From: Idiomarina aquatica | Lineage (GTDB): Bacteria; Pseudomonadota; Gammaproteobacteria; Enterobacterales; Alteromonadaceae | DNA: 64,000 nucleotides | Assembly: GCF_003987185.1 (NCBI RefSeq) | Contig: NZ_PIPS01000001.1 | Location: forward strand, 558,001-622,000 | Direction: 5' to 3' | Part shown: piece after piece, positions 32,476 to 40,926 of the stretch | How the letters are laid out: every line of letters starts with the position of its first letter | Numbering within the stretch: the first letter of the stretch is position 1 | Position numbers and translations under genes: made by a program | The notes under the pieces: model-generated | The model's input: only the letters and a program-made list of their open reading frames with translations | Database searches by the model: none | Told to the model about the DNA's origin: nothing

Positions 32476-33624
32476 ATGAAAACAATCGCTTTATCCGCTC
32501 TTACTGCTGCGTTACTGGCAGCCGTTGTTCCAGCCAGCTATGCCAATGACAGCAAGCCGACCTTAGTGCACGACAGCGAATACGTCATCGACGGCCGCGT
32601 GTACGGTTTACCGGAAGCCAAGGTTTACCGCGAAGACTACAATGGCCCGGCGGTGGTAGGTGAGTATTTAACCGCGGTACCTCATTTGGCGAAACTGGAT
32701 TATGTCGGTAATAAGACCCATGACGTGCGCGTTGATGTGTTCTCACAACAGGTCGAAGTCGCACCGGGCGTGAGCTATTCCGCATGGACCTTCGGCGGTA
32801 CCGTACCAGGGCCGGTGTTGCACGTCCGCGAGGGTGACCGCGTGGTGTTCAAAATGAAAAACCGCTCCGACAAAGAAGTGGTGATCACCGAGCCGGTGAA
32901 AGACGGCGCCCCGTTCTTCAGCCAATTGCAGGCCAACCTGTATCAGAACAACAAGCCGGTGGTTAACCCAATGCCGCACTCCATGGACTTCCACAGCGGT
33001 ACGGTAGCGGCCGAAGACAAATGGCGGACCATTTCGCCGGGCGAAACCATCGAGTTTGAATGGATTGCCAACTACCCGGGCACTTATATGTATCACTGCG
33101 GAACCTCCAGCGTGTTAATGCACACGGCGATGGGTCAGTACGGCGCCGTTGTGGTGTCACCGAAAGACGGTTATCCGACCGATGACGATGTCGACCACGA
33201 GTACGTGCTGGTGCAGTCCGAGCATTATCTGGAAGAAACGAACGGTCAGTACATTTACAACCACAGTGCCGCACTGGCTCGTGACCCAAGCCATGTCACC
33301 TTTAACGGCCATGTCGGTGCGCTGAGCGATACCCCGCTGCGCGCTAACGAAGGTGACCGCGTGCGTCTGCATGTGTTGAATGCTGGCCCGTCAGGTACTT
33401 CCAGCTTCCACGTGATCGGTGCCATTTTTGACCGCGTCTGGTACGAAGGCGATCCGCGAAACGAATGGTACGGCATGCAAACCGTGCTGCTGGGTGCCAG
33501 CAACAGCGCCACCATGGACTTTATCGTGCCGGAAGAAGGCGTCTATAAGCTGGTTGACCATGAGTTTGCCGATGCGGAACGCGGTGCTGCCGGTGCGTTA
33601 ATTGCCGGTCCGCGCAAAGACTAG
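32476..33624 (+). CDS. nirK: Copper-containing nitrite reductase, AniA-like class
   Basis: A 382-residue periplasmic enzyme reducing nitrite to nitric oxide. A signal peptide ends near residue 23. Two cupredoxin domains carry the copper sites. Type 2 ligands are His173 (MDFH), His207 (YHC) and His312 (FHVIG). Type 1 ligands are His168, Cys208 and His216. Catalytic Asp171 and His273 (PSHVTFNG) are present. The axial type 1 ligand, Met five residues after the second His in characterised enzymes, appears to be Gln221 in HTAMGQYG; Met219 is the nearest Met. AAAGG precedes the ATG. It sits between a cytochrome c and a NirV-like gene, a known nirK context. NirK identity is confident; the axial ligand needs a structure-based alignment. 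Confidence 0.93.
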   Translation: MKTIALSALTAALLAAVVPASYANDSKPTLVHDSEYVIDGRVYGLPEAKVYREDYNGPAVVGEYLTAVPHLAKLDYVGNKTHDVRVDVFSQQVEVAPGVSYSAWTFGGTVPGPVLHVREGDRVVFKMKNRSDKEVVITEPVKDGAPFFSQLQANLYQNNKPVVNPMPHSMDFHSGTVAAEDKWRTISPGETIEFEWIANYPGTYMYHCGTSSVLMHTAMGQYGAVVVSPKDGYPTDDDVDHEYVLVQSEHYLEETNGQYIYNHSAALARDPSHVTFNGHVGALSDTPLRANEGDRVRLHVLNAGPSGTSSFHVIGAIFDRVWYEGDPRNEWYGMQTVLLGASNSATMDFIVPEEGVYKLVDHEFADAERGAAGALIAGPRKD

Positions 33625-33633
33625 GAGGTAACG

Positions 33634-34395
33634 ATGATGAAGTGGCTGGGCATAGGGTTATGTGCCGTGGCGTTCGCAGCACCTTTAATGGGTGCTGCCG
33701 AACCGGTAAAGATACCCGGCGGTTTGTTTGACACGCCGGTATTGCTCGACAGCGATACCCCGTCGATTGCGGTGGAGACGTTCTGGCTGGATGCCACCCC
33801 GGTCACTAACCATCAGTTTTTAACGTTTGTGCAGGCACAGCCGGACTGGCAACGCGGGAACATCGCCGCGTTGTTTCACGACGGTTCGTACTTGTCGCAC
33901 TGGCCGGCCGACACGGTGATAACCGAGCAACAGCACGATGCACCGGTGACCTATGTGTCCTGGTTTGCCGCGCGGGCTTACTGTGAGGCACAGGGCGGAC
34001 GCCTGCCGACGTTAAACGAATGGGAATACGCCTCGGTGCTGTACCGCCAGCAACAGGGCTTAACGGATGAGGATTATGCGCGCCAGTTGTTTGCCTGGTA
34101 TTCCAACCCGGGCGCGTCGCAACAGCAGCCGGTGGCTGCCGATGCTCAGCAGTTGGCGCATATGCATGGCCGCATTAACGAGTGGGTGGAAGATTTCCAA
34201 CTGCTGATTCAAAGTGGCGACGAAGTGGATGTGCTGTCCGGCTCCTGTGGCGACAGCGCGCGCTTTCTGGCGAAGTTTAATCAGGCCAATTACGCCACCT
34301 TCTTTCGTTATCAATCACGCAGCGACTACGCCGCGCAGAACACCACCAGTACGCTCGGTTTTCGTTGCGCCTACGACCAGAGGAATGAACCATGA
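33634..34395 (+). CDS. nirV: NirV-like formylglycine-generating-enzyme-fold protein
   Basis: A 253-residue secreted protein with a signal peptide (AAPLMGAAEP) and an FGE-sulfatase (SUMF1) fold: FWLDATPVTNHQFLTFV, VTYVSWFAARAYCEAQGGRLPTLNEWEYA (key blocks VSWFAARAYC and RLPTLNEWE) and the C-terminal STLGFRC. NirV proteins of this family are repeatedly found beside nirK, with unknown function; the formylglycine-forming activity is not implied. A strong AGGAGG precedes the double ATG. The stop overlaps the SCO gene start by 4 bases. Confidence 0.82.
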   Translation: MMKWLGIGLCAVAFAAPLMGAAEPVKIPGGLFDTPVLLDSDTPSIAVETFWLDATPVTNHQFLTFVQAQPDWQRGNIAALFHDGSYLSHWPADTVITEQQHDAPVTYVSWFAARAYCEAQGGRLPTLNEWEYASVLYRQQQGLTDEDYARQLFAWYSNPGASQQQPVAADAQQLAHMHGRINEWVEDFQLLIQSGDEVDVLSGSCGDSARFLAKFNQANYATFFRYQSRSDYAAQNTTSTLGFRCAYDQRNEP

Positions 34396-34994
34396 AAACC
34401 TTAATATGGGCCGCTGCGGCCTCACTGAGTCTGTTGGCGCCGGCGATGGCGCAGGATCATAGCCATCATCAGCATCACAGCCAGCCTCCGCAGGCGGCCG
34501 AGCCGATGGCGGAGCATTCGGTGTATCAGTTACAGGGTCAGTGGACGACGCAGTTGGGTCAGTCACTGGCGTTACGGGATTTACAGGGCCAGCCGGCCAT
34601 CGTTACGTTGTTTTACGGCAGTTGCACCACCGCCTGCCCGGTGCTGGTGAATGACGTTAAGCGGCTGTATCAGTTACTGGACCCGCAACTGCAACAGCAG
34701 GTGCGGTTGGTGATGGTCAGTCTGGACAGTGAGCGGGATACGCCGGAGGTGATGCGCGCCTATACCGAGAACTATGGGCTGGACAACGACCGTTGGTTAT
34801 TCCTGCACGGCAATGACGCCGACATTCGTGGTCTGGCGACGGTGCTGGGGGTGCGTTACCGCAAGCGTGACGACGGCAATTTTGACCACAGTAATCTGGT
34901 GACGGTACTGGACCGCGAAGGCCGCGTGTCGTTCCGTGTTGAAGGTCTGGCACAACCGATGGAAAAAGCCGCCGCGCATTTGAACGCCCTGTAG
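34392..34994 (+). CDS. SCO1/SenC family copper chaperone/thioredoxin-fold protein
   Basis: A 200-residue periplasmic protein with a signal peptide to about residue 20 and a His-rich mature N-terminus (HSHHQHHS), which may bind copper. The thioredoxin-like fold has the SCO motif CTTAC (Cys78, Cys82) and the distant His166 in FDHSN, the three copper ligands of SCO proteins. SCO proteins insert copper into or reduce thiols of cuproenzymes. Here, as the last gene of the nirK cluster, it probably matures the copper sites of NirK, although SCO proteins usually serve cytochrome oxidase. Confidence 0.88.
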   Translation: MKTLIWAAAASLSLLAPAMAQDHSHHQHHSQPPQAAEPMAEHSVYQLQGQWTTQLGQSLALRDLQGQPAIVTLFYGSCTTACPVLVNDVKRLYQLLDPQLQQQVRLVMVSLDSERDTPEVMRAYTENYGLDNDRWLFLHGNDADIRGLATVLGVRYRKRDDGNFDHSNLVTVLDREGRVSFRVEGLAQPMEKAAAHLNAL

Positions 34995-35013
34995 CGTGCG
35001 CCTCCGGCGCACG
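34995..35013. repeat. Short GCGCC/GGCGC palindrome
   Basis: Arms CGTGCGCC and GGCGCACG around TCC, starting at the SCO gene stop codon (34992-34994). It may act as a 3' end structure; no T-run follows. Confidence 0.65.
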
Positions 35014-35024
35014 TTGTTAAAACG

Positions 35025-35430
35025 TTTCACCGCAGAGGCCGCTGAGAGCGCGGAGAAAACCTCTTAATATGGAAAACCTAATCGTTCCGGCTTTGGTTTT
35101 GAGGGCGGGCGATGTGTCCACCACCAGCACCGGTGGTGATATGGTCCGGGAAGCTATTCGTTTTAAAATTAAAAACCTCTGCGCTCTCCGTGCCCTCTGC
35201 AGTGAACATAAAAGATCTTTTCACCGCAGAGGCCGCTGAGAGCGCGGAGAAAACCTCTTAATATGGAAAACCCAATCGTTCCGGCTTTGGTTTTGAAGGC
35301 GGGCCAAGCGCCCACCACCAGCACCGGTGGTGATATGGTCCGGGAAGCTGTTCGTTTTAAAATTAAAAACCTCTGCGCTCTCCGTGCCCTCAGCGGTGAA
35401 CATAAAAGATCTTTTCACCGCAGAGGCCGC
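35025..35430. repeat. Tandem 194-bp palindromic repeat, two copies plus a partial third
   Basis: Unit 1 is about 35025-35218, unit 2 about 35219-35412, and the first 15-18 bases of a third unit follow up to about 35430. Period is exactly 194. The two full units differ at about nine positions. Each begins with TTCACCGCAGAGG and ends with a diverged inverted copy (CCTCTGCAGTGAA or CCTCAGCGGTGAA); the 30-base termini match at 25 positions in unit 1. Apparent reading frames inside it (for example 35221-35433) follow the repeat and are not genes. The 448-base gap between the SCO gene and nadA holds only this and the short palindrome. Confidence 0.85.
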
Positions 35431-35442
35431 CAAAGGCGCGAC

Positions 35443-36483
35443 CTACTTCAGGGTGGCGCTGAAGGCGAGCATTCGGTCGAGTGGGATCATTGCCTGCTTA
35501 CCCAGCTCTGCATCGACATGAATCTCGTGGCTTTCGCCACCGTGTTCCAACGCTTCGGCGATCGCAACCAGGCCGTTCATGGCCATCCAAGGGCAGTGTG
35601 CACAACTGCGGCACGTGGCACCGTTACCGGCTGTTGGCGCTTCCAGGAAGGTCTTGTGCGGCTGCAACTGCTGCATTTTATAGAAAATACCGCGGTCGGT
35701 GGCGACGATAAAGGTATCGTTCGGCAGTTCCTGGCTGGCTTTGATCAACTGCGACGTTGAACCCACCGCATCGGCCATATCAACGATGTTCTGTGGCGAT
35801 TCCGGGTGTACCAGAATGGCCGCGTCCGGGTGGACTTTTTTCAGATCCAGCAGCGCTTTCGCTTTAAACTCGTCATGCACCACACACGCACCCTGCCACA
35901 TCACCATATCGGCACCGGTTTGCTTCTGAATGTAGTTACCCAGATGACGGTCAGGCCCCCACAGGATCTTCTCGCCCTTACTGTCCAGGTGCTCAACCAG
36001 TTCCAGCGCCATGCTGGAGGTCACTACCCAGTCGGCACGGGCTTTTACCGCCGCCGAGGTATTGGCGTAAACCACCACGGTACGGTCCGGATGCTCATCA
36101 CAGAACGCCGAGAACTTATCCGGCGGGCAACCCAGGTCCAGCGAACATTCGGCTTTCAGCGTTGGCATCAGCACGGTTTTCTGCGGCGTCAGAATTTTTG
36201 CGGTTTCACCCATAAAGCGAACGCCGGCAACGATCAGCGTCTGTGCTTCGTGATCACGGCCGAAACGCGCCATCTCCAGTGAGTCGGCAACACAACCGCC
36301 GGTTTCTTCAGCCAGTGACTGGATTTCCGGGTCGGTGTAATAGTGCGCGACCAGCACGGCGTTACGCTGCTGTAATAATTCTTTAATCTTGGCACGGTAT
36401 TGTGCTTTTTGTTCATCGGATAATGGCTTCGGCTTGGCCGGAAAAGCGTAATCCAATGTATCTAGGGTCTGAATTGCTGACAT
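35443..36483 (-). CDS. nadA: Quinolinate synthase A
   Basis: A 346-residue cytoplasmic enzyme condensing iminoaspartate with dihydroxyacetone phosphate to quinolinate in NAD synthesis. The 4Fe-4S ligands are Cys113 (AECSLDLGC), Cys200 (GACVVH) and one of the Cys in CRSCAHCPW (291, 294, 297). Typical pieces are [22 protein letters not shown] and VHPESP. It lies downstream of the tol-pal genes and tRNA-Lys genes on the same strand, an order conserved with E. coli. A -10 (TATAAT, at 36533-36528) lies 45 bases before the ATG. The repeat element begins 13 bases beyond its stop. Confidence 0.96.
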   Translation of the reverse strand: MSAIQTLDTLDYAFPAKPKPLSDEQKAQYRAKIKELLQQRNAVLVAHYYTDPEIQSLAEETGGCVADSLEMARFGRDHEAQTLIVAGVRFMGETAKILTPQKTVLMPTLKAECSLDLGCPPDKFSAFCDEHPDRTVVVYANTSAAVKARADWVVTSSMALELVEHLDSKGEKILWGPDRHLGNYIQKQTGADMVMWQGACVVHDEFKAKALLDLKKVHPDAAILVHPESPQNIVDMADAVGSTSQLIKASQELPNDTFIVATDRGIFYKMQQLQPHKTFLEAPTAGNGATCRSCAHCPWMAMNGLVAIAEALEHGGESHEIHVDAELGKQAMIPLDRMLAFSATLK

Positions 36484-36527
36484 ACTACCTACATCGCTGT
36501 TTCGGGTGTTATCTATACGTTGGGTTC

Positions 36528-36533
36528 ATTATA
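36528..36533 (-). promoter_or_regulatory. nadA promoter -10 element candidate
   Basis: A perfect TATAAT on the - strand; the -35 (TGTAAA about 16 bases further up) is weak. Distance to the nadA ATG is 45 bases. Confidence 0.4.
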
Positions 36534-36540
36534 GCGGATT

Positions 36541-36840
36541 TCAATGGGGTTTACAGCTTGGCGCCGCCTGCGGCGGCTTGCTTAGCGGCACGTGCTTAGC
36601 TGTGCCTTGCTTGGCGTGTGCTTCACCCACTTGCCTGGCGGCGCGAAGCGCCTTGCATAAAGCCGTTACTTGCGCCTACGGCGCAAGAAGGCTTGTCGCG
36701 CTGCAAGCGCGACTCACCGGTGTTTGCAAGCGCCTTGGGCGCGCCAGGCAAGCGGGCGAAGACCGCGCCGAGCTAGCTGCGAGCGCAGCAAGCAGCTTCA
36801 GGCAAACCGCCAAAGGCGGTGCCAAGCGCTAAAGGCTTAA
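36541..36840. repeat. Cluster of short GC-rich palindromes between tRNA-Lys and nadA
   Basis: This gap is packed with short perfect inverted repeats with 3-5-base loops. They are GCCGCC/GGCGGC (36563-36577), CTTGCGCC/GGCGCAAG (36669-36687), GTCGCGC/GCGCGAC (36695-36713), GCGCC/GGCGC (36730-36742) and ACCGCC/GGCGGT (36806-36820). Pieces such as GGCAAG, GCTTGC and GCGCCAGGCAAGC recur. Together with the short nadA leader it fills the 379 bases between nadA and the nearest tRNA-Lys. The open frames on the + strand here are repeat-driven, and no gene was seen. Confidence 0.7.
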
Positions 36841-36862
36841 GCGGAATCTTGATAAAGGGAAA

Positions 36863-36938
36863 TGGTGGGTTGTGCAGGATTCGAACCTGCGACCAATTGA
36901 TTAAAAGTCAACTGCTCTACCAACTGAGCTAACAACCC
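36863..36938 (-). tRNA. tRNA-Lys (anticodon TTT), copy 2
   Basis: A 76-base tRNA with encoded CCA. Acceptor GGGTTGT pairs with ACAACCC, discriminator A. D-loop AGCTCAGTTGGTAGAGC, anticodon loop CTTTTAA and T-arm GCAGGTTCGAATCCTGC are standard. It is identical to the copy at 36991-37066 and 52 bases downstream of it, so both are probably cut from one transcript. Confidence 0.97.
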
Positions 36939-36990
36939 ATATTCAGATTTGTTCTTGTGCCAGCCGCACAAACTACACTTGAAGAGAACG

Positions 36991-37066
36991 TGGTGGGTTG
37001 TGCAGGATTCGAACCTGCGACCAATTGATTAAAAGTCAACTGCTCTACCAACTGAGCTAACAACCC
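36991..37066 (-). tRNA. tRNA-Lys (anticodon TTT), copy 1
   Basis: Same 76-base sequence as the downstream copy, period 128 bases. It follows cpoB on the same strand. In E. coli tRNA-Lys genes also lie between cpoB (ybgF) and nadA, so this is conserved order. Confidence 0.97.
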
Positions 37067-37076
37067 ACATTTAAAA

Positions 37077-37140
37077 CGCCGCTGCCAATAACCTGGTTAC
37101 AAGTACCGAAAAGACTGCGCTTTTCTCCTTGGCAACGGCG
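37077..37140 (-). promoter_or_regulatory. Leader hairpin before the tRNA-Lys pair
   Basis: Arms 37077-37088 and 37129-37140 are complementary at 11 of 12 positions (CGCCGCTGCCAA against TTGGCAACGGCG). Inside is a second stem GAAAAG/CTTTTC (37108-37125). If transcription starts at the promoter just upstream, the tRNA precursor begins at this structure. Confidence 0.5.
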
Positions 37141-37144
37141 GCAT

Positions 37145-37172
37145 AGTTTACTTAAATAACACTGTGATGCAA
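37145..37172 (-). promoter_or_regulatory. tRNA-Lys promoter candidate
   Basis: On the - strand TTGCAT (37172-37167) and TAAACT (37150-37145) with a 16-base spacer. It lies between cpoB and the first tRNA-Lys, about 80 bases before the tRNA 5' end. Confidence 0.45.
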
Positions 37173-37230
37173 CTGATAATTTCAGTTTTTTGTTCGACTG
37201 CTTATTTCGCCAGCAGTTGTTACCTAACTG

Positions 37231-38004
37231 TTACTGCTTAAGACGCTGTTTGGCTAAATTTGCCTCAGTACTATCCGGGTATTCTTCCACCACTTGCTGA
37301 TAATACTGCTTAGCATCGGCTGACTTACCCTGCTCTGACGCAATCACACCCAGCTTCAGAATACAGTCCGCGCGTTTGTTGCTCTCAGGGAAGTCCTTAA
37401 CCACCGTCTCAAAATGCTGTTTGGCGGCATCGTATTGCTGCTGCGCAAACTGCAACTGACCTAACCAATAATGCGCGTTAGGCAGATAACTGGAGTTAGG
37501 GAACTGTTCGACAAACTGCTCAAACGCCGGTATCGCCGCATCGTAGCGCTTGTCTTCCAGCACCAATGCAATGGCACGATCGTAGGCATCGTTTTCGCTA
37601 AGGTTTGACGAATAACCGTTAGACGACGAGCTACCGGAATCGGTATTGACCGGAACTTGCTGTGCCGTGCTGAAATTACTGCCTGAACTGTTGCCCTGGC
37701 TATTCAGCTGGCTGAAGCGGCGGTCGATTTCCTGATAGATCTCGCGCTGACGTTGCAGTAACTGCTCCAGACGGTATTCGTGTTCTTCGGTGATACCGCG
37801 CAGTTCAGCGACGTCCTGCTGCAGGTTATTGAGTTGATTCAGCATCTCGAGTTGCGCACCCTGGCGGGCTTCCATCATTCGTTCGATGGTAGCCAGGCGC
37901 TGTTCCAGCGAGCCTGCTGAGTCGGAAAGACTAGACACTGGTGCCTGTGCCAGTGAAACACCTGGCACCAGTATCGCTATCGCAATAAGCGTTTTTTTCA
38001 ACAT
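37231..38004 (-). CDS. cpoB: Tol-Pal system protein, cell division coordinator CpoB (YbgF)
   Basis: A 257-residue periplasmic protein: signal peptide to about residue 19 (VPGVSLAQ), an N-terminal coiled coil (LEQRLATIERMMEARQG, LNNLQQDVAELRGITEEHEY region) that trimerises, a Ser/Gly/Asn-rich linker near 105-135, and C-terminal TPR repeats (YDAAIPAFEQFVEQFPNSSYLPNAHYWLGQ region). CpoB links outer membrane constriction by Tol-Pal to peptidoglycan synthesis by PBP1B. Last protein gene of the tol operon, 25 bases after pal. Confidence 0.94.
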   Translation of the reverse strand: MLKKTLIAIAILVPGVSLAQAPVSSLSDSAGSLEQRLATIERMMEARQGAQLEMLNQLNNLQQDVAELRGITEEHEYRLEQLLQRQREIYQEIDRRFSQLNSQGNSSGSNFSTAQQVPVNTDSGSSSSNGYSSNLSENDAYDRAIALVLEDKRYDAAIPAFEQFVEQFPNSSYLPNAHYWLGQLQFAQQQYDAAKQHFETVVKDFPESNKRADCILKLGVIASEQGKSADAKQYYQQVVEEYPDSTEANLAKQRLKQ

Positions 38005-38029
38005 CGTTGAATACGGCTACTAACAGTGA

Positions 38030-38572
38030 TTAGTAAACAAGAACGGCACGACGGTTTTTCGCGTATGCGCTCTCAGTAGAGGCATTAACCATCGGCTTTT
38101 CTTCACCGTAAGATACGGTTGAGATTTGTGAGTCCTGAACACCCAGGTTTTCCAGGTAGCTCTGAACCGCTTTGGCACGACGCTCGCCCAACGCGATGTT
38201 GTACTCAGGTGTACCGCGCTCGTCGGCGTGACCTTCGATAACGACGCTGACGTTCGGGTTTTTCACCAGGTAATCTGCGTGTGCAGCTAACAACTCAGCG
38301 TACTCAGACTGGATGTTTGATTTATCAAATGCGAAGTAGACGATGTGCTCTTTACGCAGCGCTTCCATCTGCTCTTCACGGATTTCTTCAGGTGTCTTCT
38401 GACGGTCCGCAGCACCAACCTGAACACCTGATCCTGAGTCCTGGTCAGACGCTTCGTTAGTCTGCTGACCTGAGCCTGCACCGGCGTCAGTAGACTGGTT
38501 AGAGCTACAAGCGGCCAAAGTTGCCATTGGTACAGCAATTGCCAGAGCTTTTAAGAGTTTGTTCAGCTGCAT
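38030..38572 (-). CDS. pal: Peptidoglycan-associated lipoprotein
   Basis: A 180-residue outer membrane lipoprotein. The lipobox LAAC gives Cys22; a low-complexity Ser/Gly/Asp linker follows. The C-terminal OmpA-like domain begins near 75 ([19 protein letters not shown]) and holds the peptidoglycan-binding signature [23 protein letters not shown] (key part [12 protein letters not shown]). It binds diaminopimelate in the wall and interacts with TolB. Located 56 bases after tolB. Confidence 0.97.
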   Translation of the reverse strand: MQLNKLLKALAIAVPMATLAACSSNQSTDAGAGSGQQTNEASDQDSGSGVQVGAADRQKTPEEIREEQMEALRKEHIVYFAFDKSNIQSEYAELLAAHADYLVKNPNVSVVIEGHADERGTPEYNIALGERRAKAVQSYLENLGVQDSQISTVSYGEEKPMVNASTESAYAKNRRAVLVY

Positions 38573-38628
38573 CCTTTTAATCCTTATATTTTCGAGTCAA
38601 ACCAAGTGGTTTATTGTATTGCAAATTA

Positions 38629-39978
38629 CTACATAAAGGGTGACCAGGACGGCGACTTAACTTCACCATCCGATGCCGGTAACCGGGCCTTAAAGCGACC
38701 ATCCGTCGATACCAGCGCCAACACCTGCTTATCATTATGGGTCGTGCTGTAAATCACCATACTGCCGTTTGGCGCAATGCTTGGCGATTCGTCCAAAAAC
38801 GTTTTGGTCAGCACTTGCATGGTACCCCGTGGAAACTCTTGGCGAGCGATGTGATAGTTGCCGCGGGTGCGATTGACCAAAATCATCGAATCACCGCTTG
38901 GCGCAACTGTACCACCTAAGTTTTGCTCACCTTCGAACGTTAACCGGCGTACCTGACCTGAATCTAAATTTACGCTATAAAGTTGTGGTCTGCCACCCCT
39001 TTCTGACGTAAATACCAGCGATTTACTGTCAGGCGTCCAACTAGGCTCGGTATCAATCGTACGATTCCGTGTCACACGTTGCAAGTTTTTAGTCGCCAGG
39101 TCCATCACGTACAGTTCCGGGTTGCCGTCTTTCGACAATACCATCGCCATTTTCTTACCGTCCGGCGAGAATACCGGGTTACCGTTGATGCCCGGGAACG
39201 AGGTTAATTTTTCCCGACGCGTCGTGTAAATGTCCTGAATGAAAATTTCTGCGGTTTCGTTCTCGAAACTGACATAAGCCAACTTATTGCCGTCCGGAGA
39301 CCACGACGGTGACATCAATGGTTCCGGGCTACGCAGTAATATTTTTTCATTGGCGCCATCGTAGTCCGCGACCATCAGTTTGTAGGGATACTGGTCGTCA
39401 TGATTGACGGTAACGTAGGCGATGCGGGTCATGAACGCGCCGCGTTCGCCCGTTAAGGCCTCGTAGACGACGTCCGAAATGCGGTGCGAGTACTGACGGA
39501 ACTGATCACCGTCGATGACCGAGCTACGGGCATCAAGAATGTGGTCGTTACTTTTTACCAGTTGACCGTCGCGCAGCATTTGCGCGTTACCGCCGGTGAT
39601 TTGTCCGCGCAGCACGTCCACCAACTGAAATTTGACCATGTAACGGTCGACCGAATAGGGTTCAATGGTGCCCATCAACACCGCTTCAACGCCCAGTTTC
39701 GCCCAGGCGGAATAATCCAGCTCGCCGTCGTTCGCCGGTTGCTGTGGCATTGCCGACTGCGGGATCGGATTAAATTTACCGCTGCGGGTTAGGTCGGCGG
39801 CGATGACATCGGTCAGATTTCCCGGAGCCGGGCCGTCACCCAGCCATTTAAAAGGTACAACCGCAATCGGTCTGGCGGTGTCCATACCTTCGGTAATGAC
39901 GATCTCCAGGACGCCGGCTCGGGCGCTGGCAGTCAGCACGAAGAAAAACAACAATGTGTTGATTAACAGCTTTTTCAT
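38629..39978 (-). CDS. tolB: Tol-Pal system beta-propeller protein TolB
   Basis: A 449-residue periplasmic protein with a signal peptide to about residue 21 (TASARAG), an N-terminal alpha/beta domain ([16 protein letters not shown]) and a C-terminal six-bladed propeller with repeats such as [35 protein letters not shown] and [17 protein letters not shown]. It bridges TolA and Pal. It is 13 bases downstream of tolA. Confidence 0.97.
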   Translation of the reverse strand: MKKLLINTLLFFFVLTASARAGVLEIVITEGMDTARPIAVVPFKWLGDGPAPGNLTDVIAADLTRSGKFNPIPQSAMPQQPANDGELDYSAWAKLGVEAVLMGTIEPYSVDRYMVKFQLVDVLRGQITGGNAQMLRDGQLVKSNDHILDARSSVIDGDQFRQYSHRISDVVYEALTGERGAFMTRIAYVTVNHDDQYPYKLMVADYDGANEKILLRSPEPLMSPSWSPDGNKLAYVSFENETAEIFIQDIYTTRREKLTSFPGINGNPVFSPDGKKMAMVLSKDGNPELYVMDLATKNLQRVTRNRTIDTEPSWTPDSKSLVFTSERGGRPQLYSVNLDSGQVRRLTFEGEQNLGGTVAPSGDSMILVNRTRGNYHIARQEFPRGTMQVLTKTFLDESPSIAPNGSMVIYSTTHNDKQVLALVSTDGRFKARLPASDGEVKSPSWSPFM

Positions 39979-39991
39979 GGTTCACCTTAAG

Positions 39992-40924
39992 TTACAACTG
40001 CGGTTTAACAGTTAGTTTGATGGTACTCATTTGTTCATAAATCTCAGGATCTTCCGACACCGGTAAAGTGGTTGCCTTCAACACCGCATTTTCGGCTGAG
40101 CGACACACCGCCGGGTCACCGGCGCCGGTGGTCACGCTTTTCACAAAACCACTGGGCGCTACGCTGATGGTCAATTCGCACGACTTACCGCTCATTGACT
40201 CGTCGACGTTCCAGTTGCGCTGAATGGTCTGTCGGATCAGCGCCTGATATTTCTCGATTTCGCTGAGCATCTGCTGACGACGTGCGGCGGCACGGCGCTC
40301 ACGCTCGGCTTCCATTTCTTTTTGCAGTTGCGCTTCTCGCTCAGCCGCTTTACGACGCTCCTCTTCCAGGCGTTTACGTTCTTCCTCGCGGCGTTTGCGC
40401 TCTTCTTCCGCCCGACGCTCGGCTTCTTCAGCGGCCTTACGGCGCTCTTCTGCTGCTTTCGCGGCTTCTTCCGCTTTACGTCGTTCTTCCGCCAGTTTTT
40501 CCGCTTCTTTACGGGCTTGTTCGGCGGCACGACGAGCTTCTGCGGCTTCCTGACGTTCGCGCTCCTGCTGCTGCTCGATTTCACGGCGACGCTGTTCTTC
40601 ACGTTCACGCGCTTTACGAGCGGCTTCCGCTTTGCGTTCTAATTCGGCAATGCGTTGTTGTTCGGCACGGCGTTCGGCTTCTTTTTGCTCTTTGATGCGC
40701 TGGACCTGTTGTTCAACCGCGGCCTTATCCACCGATACCGCCTGCACCACCTCGTCGGGCTGCTGCTGGAACTCTGATTCACTCAGACTCACTTCCATCG
40801 GTGTTGGTTCCTTTGGTGTGAATTCAAAACTGAATAACAACACCGCACCAATGGCCAGGTGTATGCCGATGGAGTAAACCAGCGGTAAAGTAATACTGTC
40901 TGTGCCTGGTACTTTTTTCGCCAC
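39992..40924 (-). CDS. tolA: Tol-Pal system protein TolA
   Basis: A 310-residue inner membrane protein: one N-terminal membrane helix (residues 12-30, LPLVYSIGIHLAIGAVLLF), a very long Ala/Glu/Arg/Lys-rich helical domain II (about 75-215) and a C-terminal domain III (from about 220) with two Cys (SCELTI and AVCRSAEN) likely to form the usual disulphide. It transmits proton motive force from TolQR to TolB-Pal. The biased domain II produces long antisense open frames that are not genes. Two bases separate it from tolR. Confidence 0.96.
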   Translation of the reverse strand: MAKKVPGTDSITLPLVYSIGIHLAIGAVLLFSFEFTPKEPTPMEVSLSESEFQQQPDEVVQAVSVDKAAVEQQVQRIKEQKEAERRAEQQRIAELERKAEAARKAREREEQRRREIEQQQERERQEAAEARRAAEQARKEAEKLAEERRKAEEAAKAAEERRKAAEEAERRAEEERKRREEERKRLEEERRKAAEREAQLQKEMEAERERRAAARRQQMLSEIEKYQALIRQTIQRNWNVDESMSGKSCELTISVAPSGFVKSVTTGAGDPAVCRSAENAVLKATTLPVSEDPEIYEQMSTIKLTVKPQL

Positions 40925-40926
40925 AA

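Noticed and set aside
35221..35760. Open frames across the repeat and the nadA 3' end
   Set aside because: They follow the 194-bp repeat and then run antisense to nadA; no protein similarity is apparent.
36506..36832. A 108-codon frame in the palindrome cluster
   Set aside because: Its composition comes from the repeats (Cys/Ala/Leu-rich) and there is no ribosome site.
36863..37066. CRISPR-like direct repeats
   Set aside because: The repeated units are two identical tRNA-Lys genes.
40237..40877. Long open frames on both strands opposite tolA
   Set aside because: They mirror the Ala/Glu/Arg/Lys-rich repeat of TolA domain II and are low complexity with no start signals.
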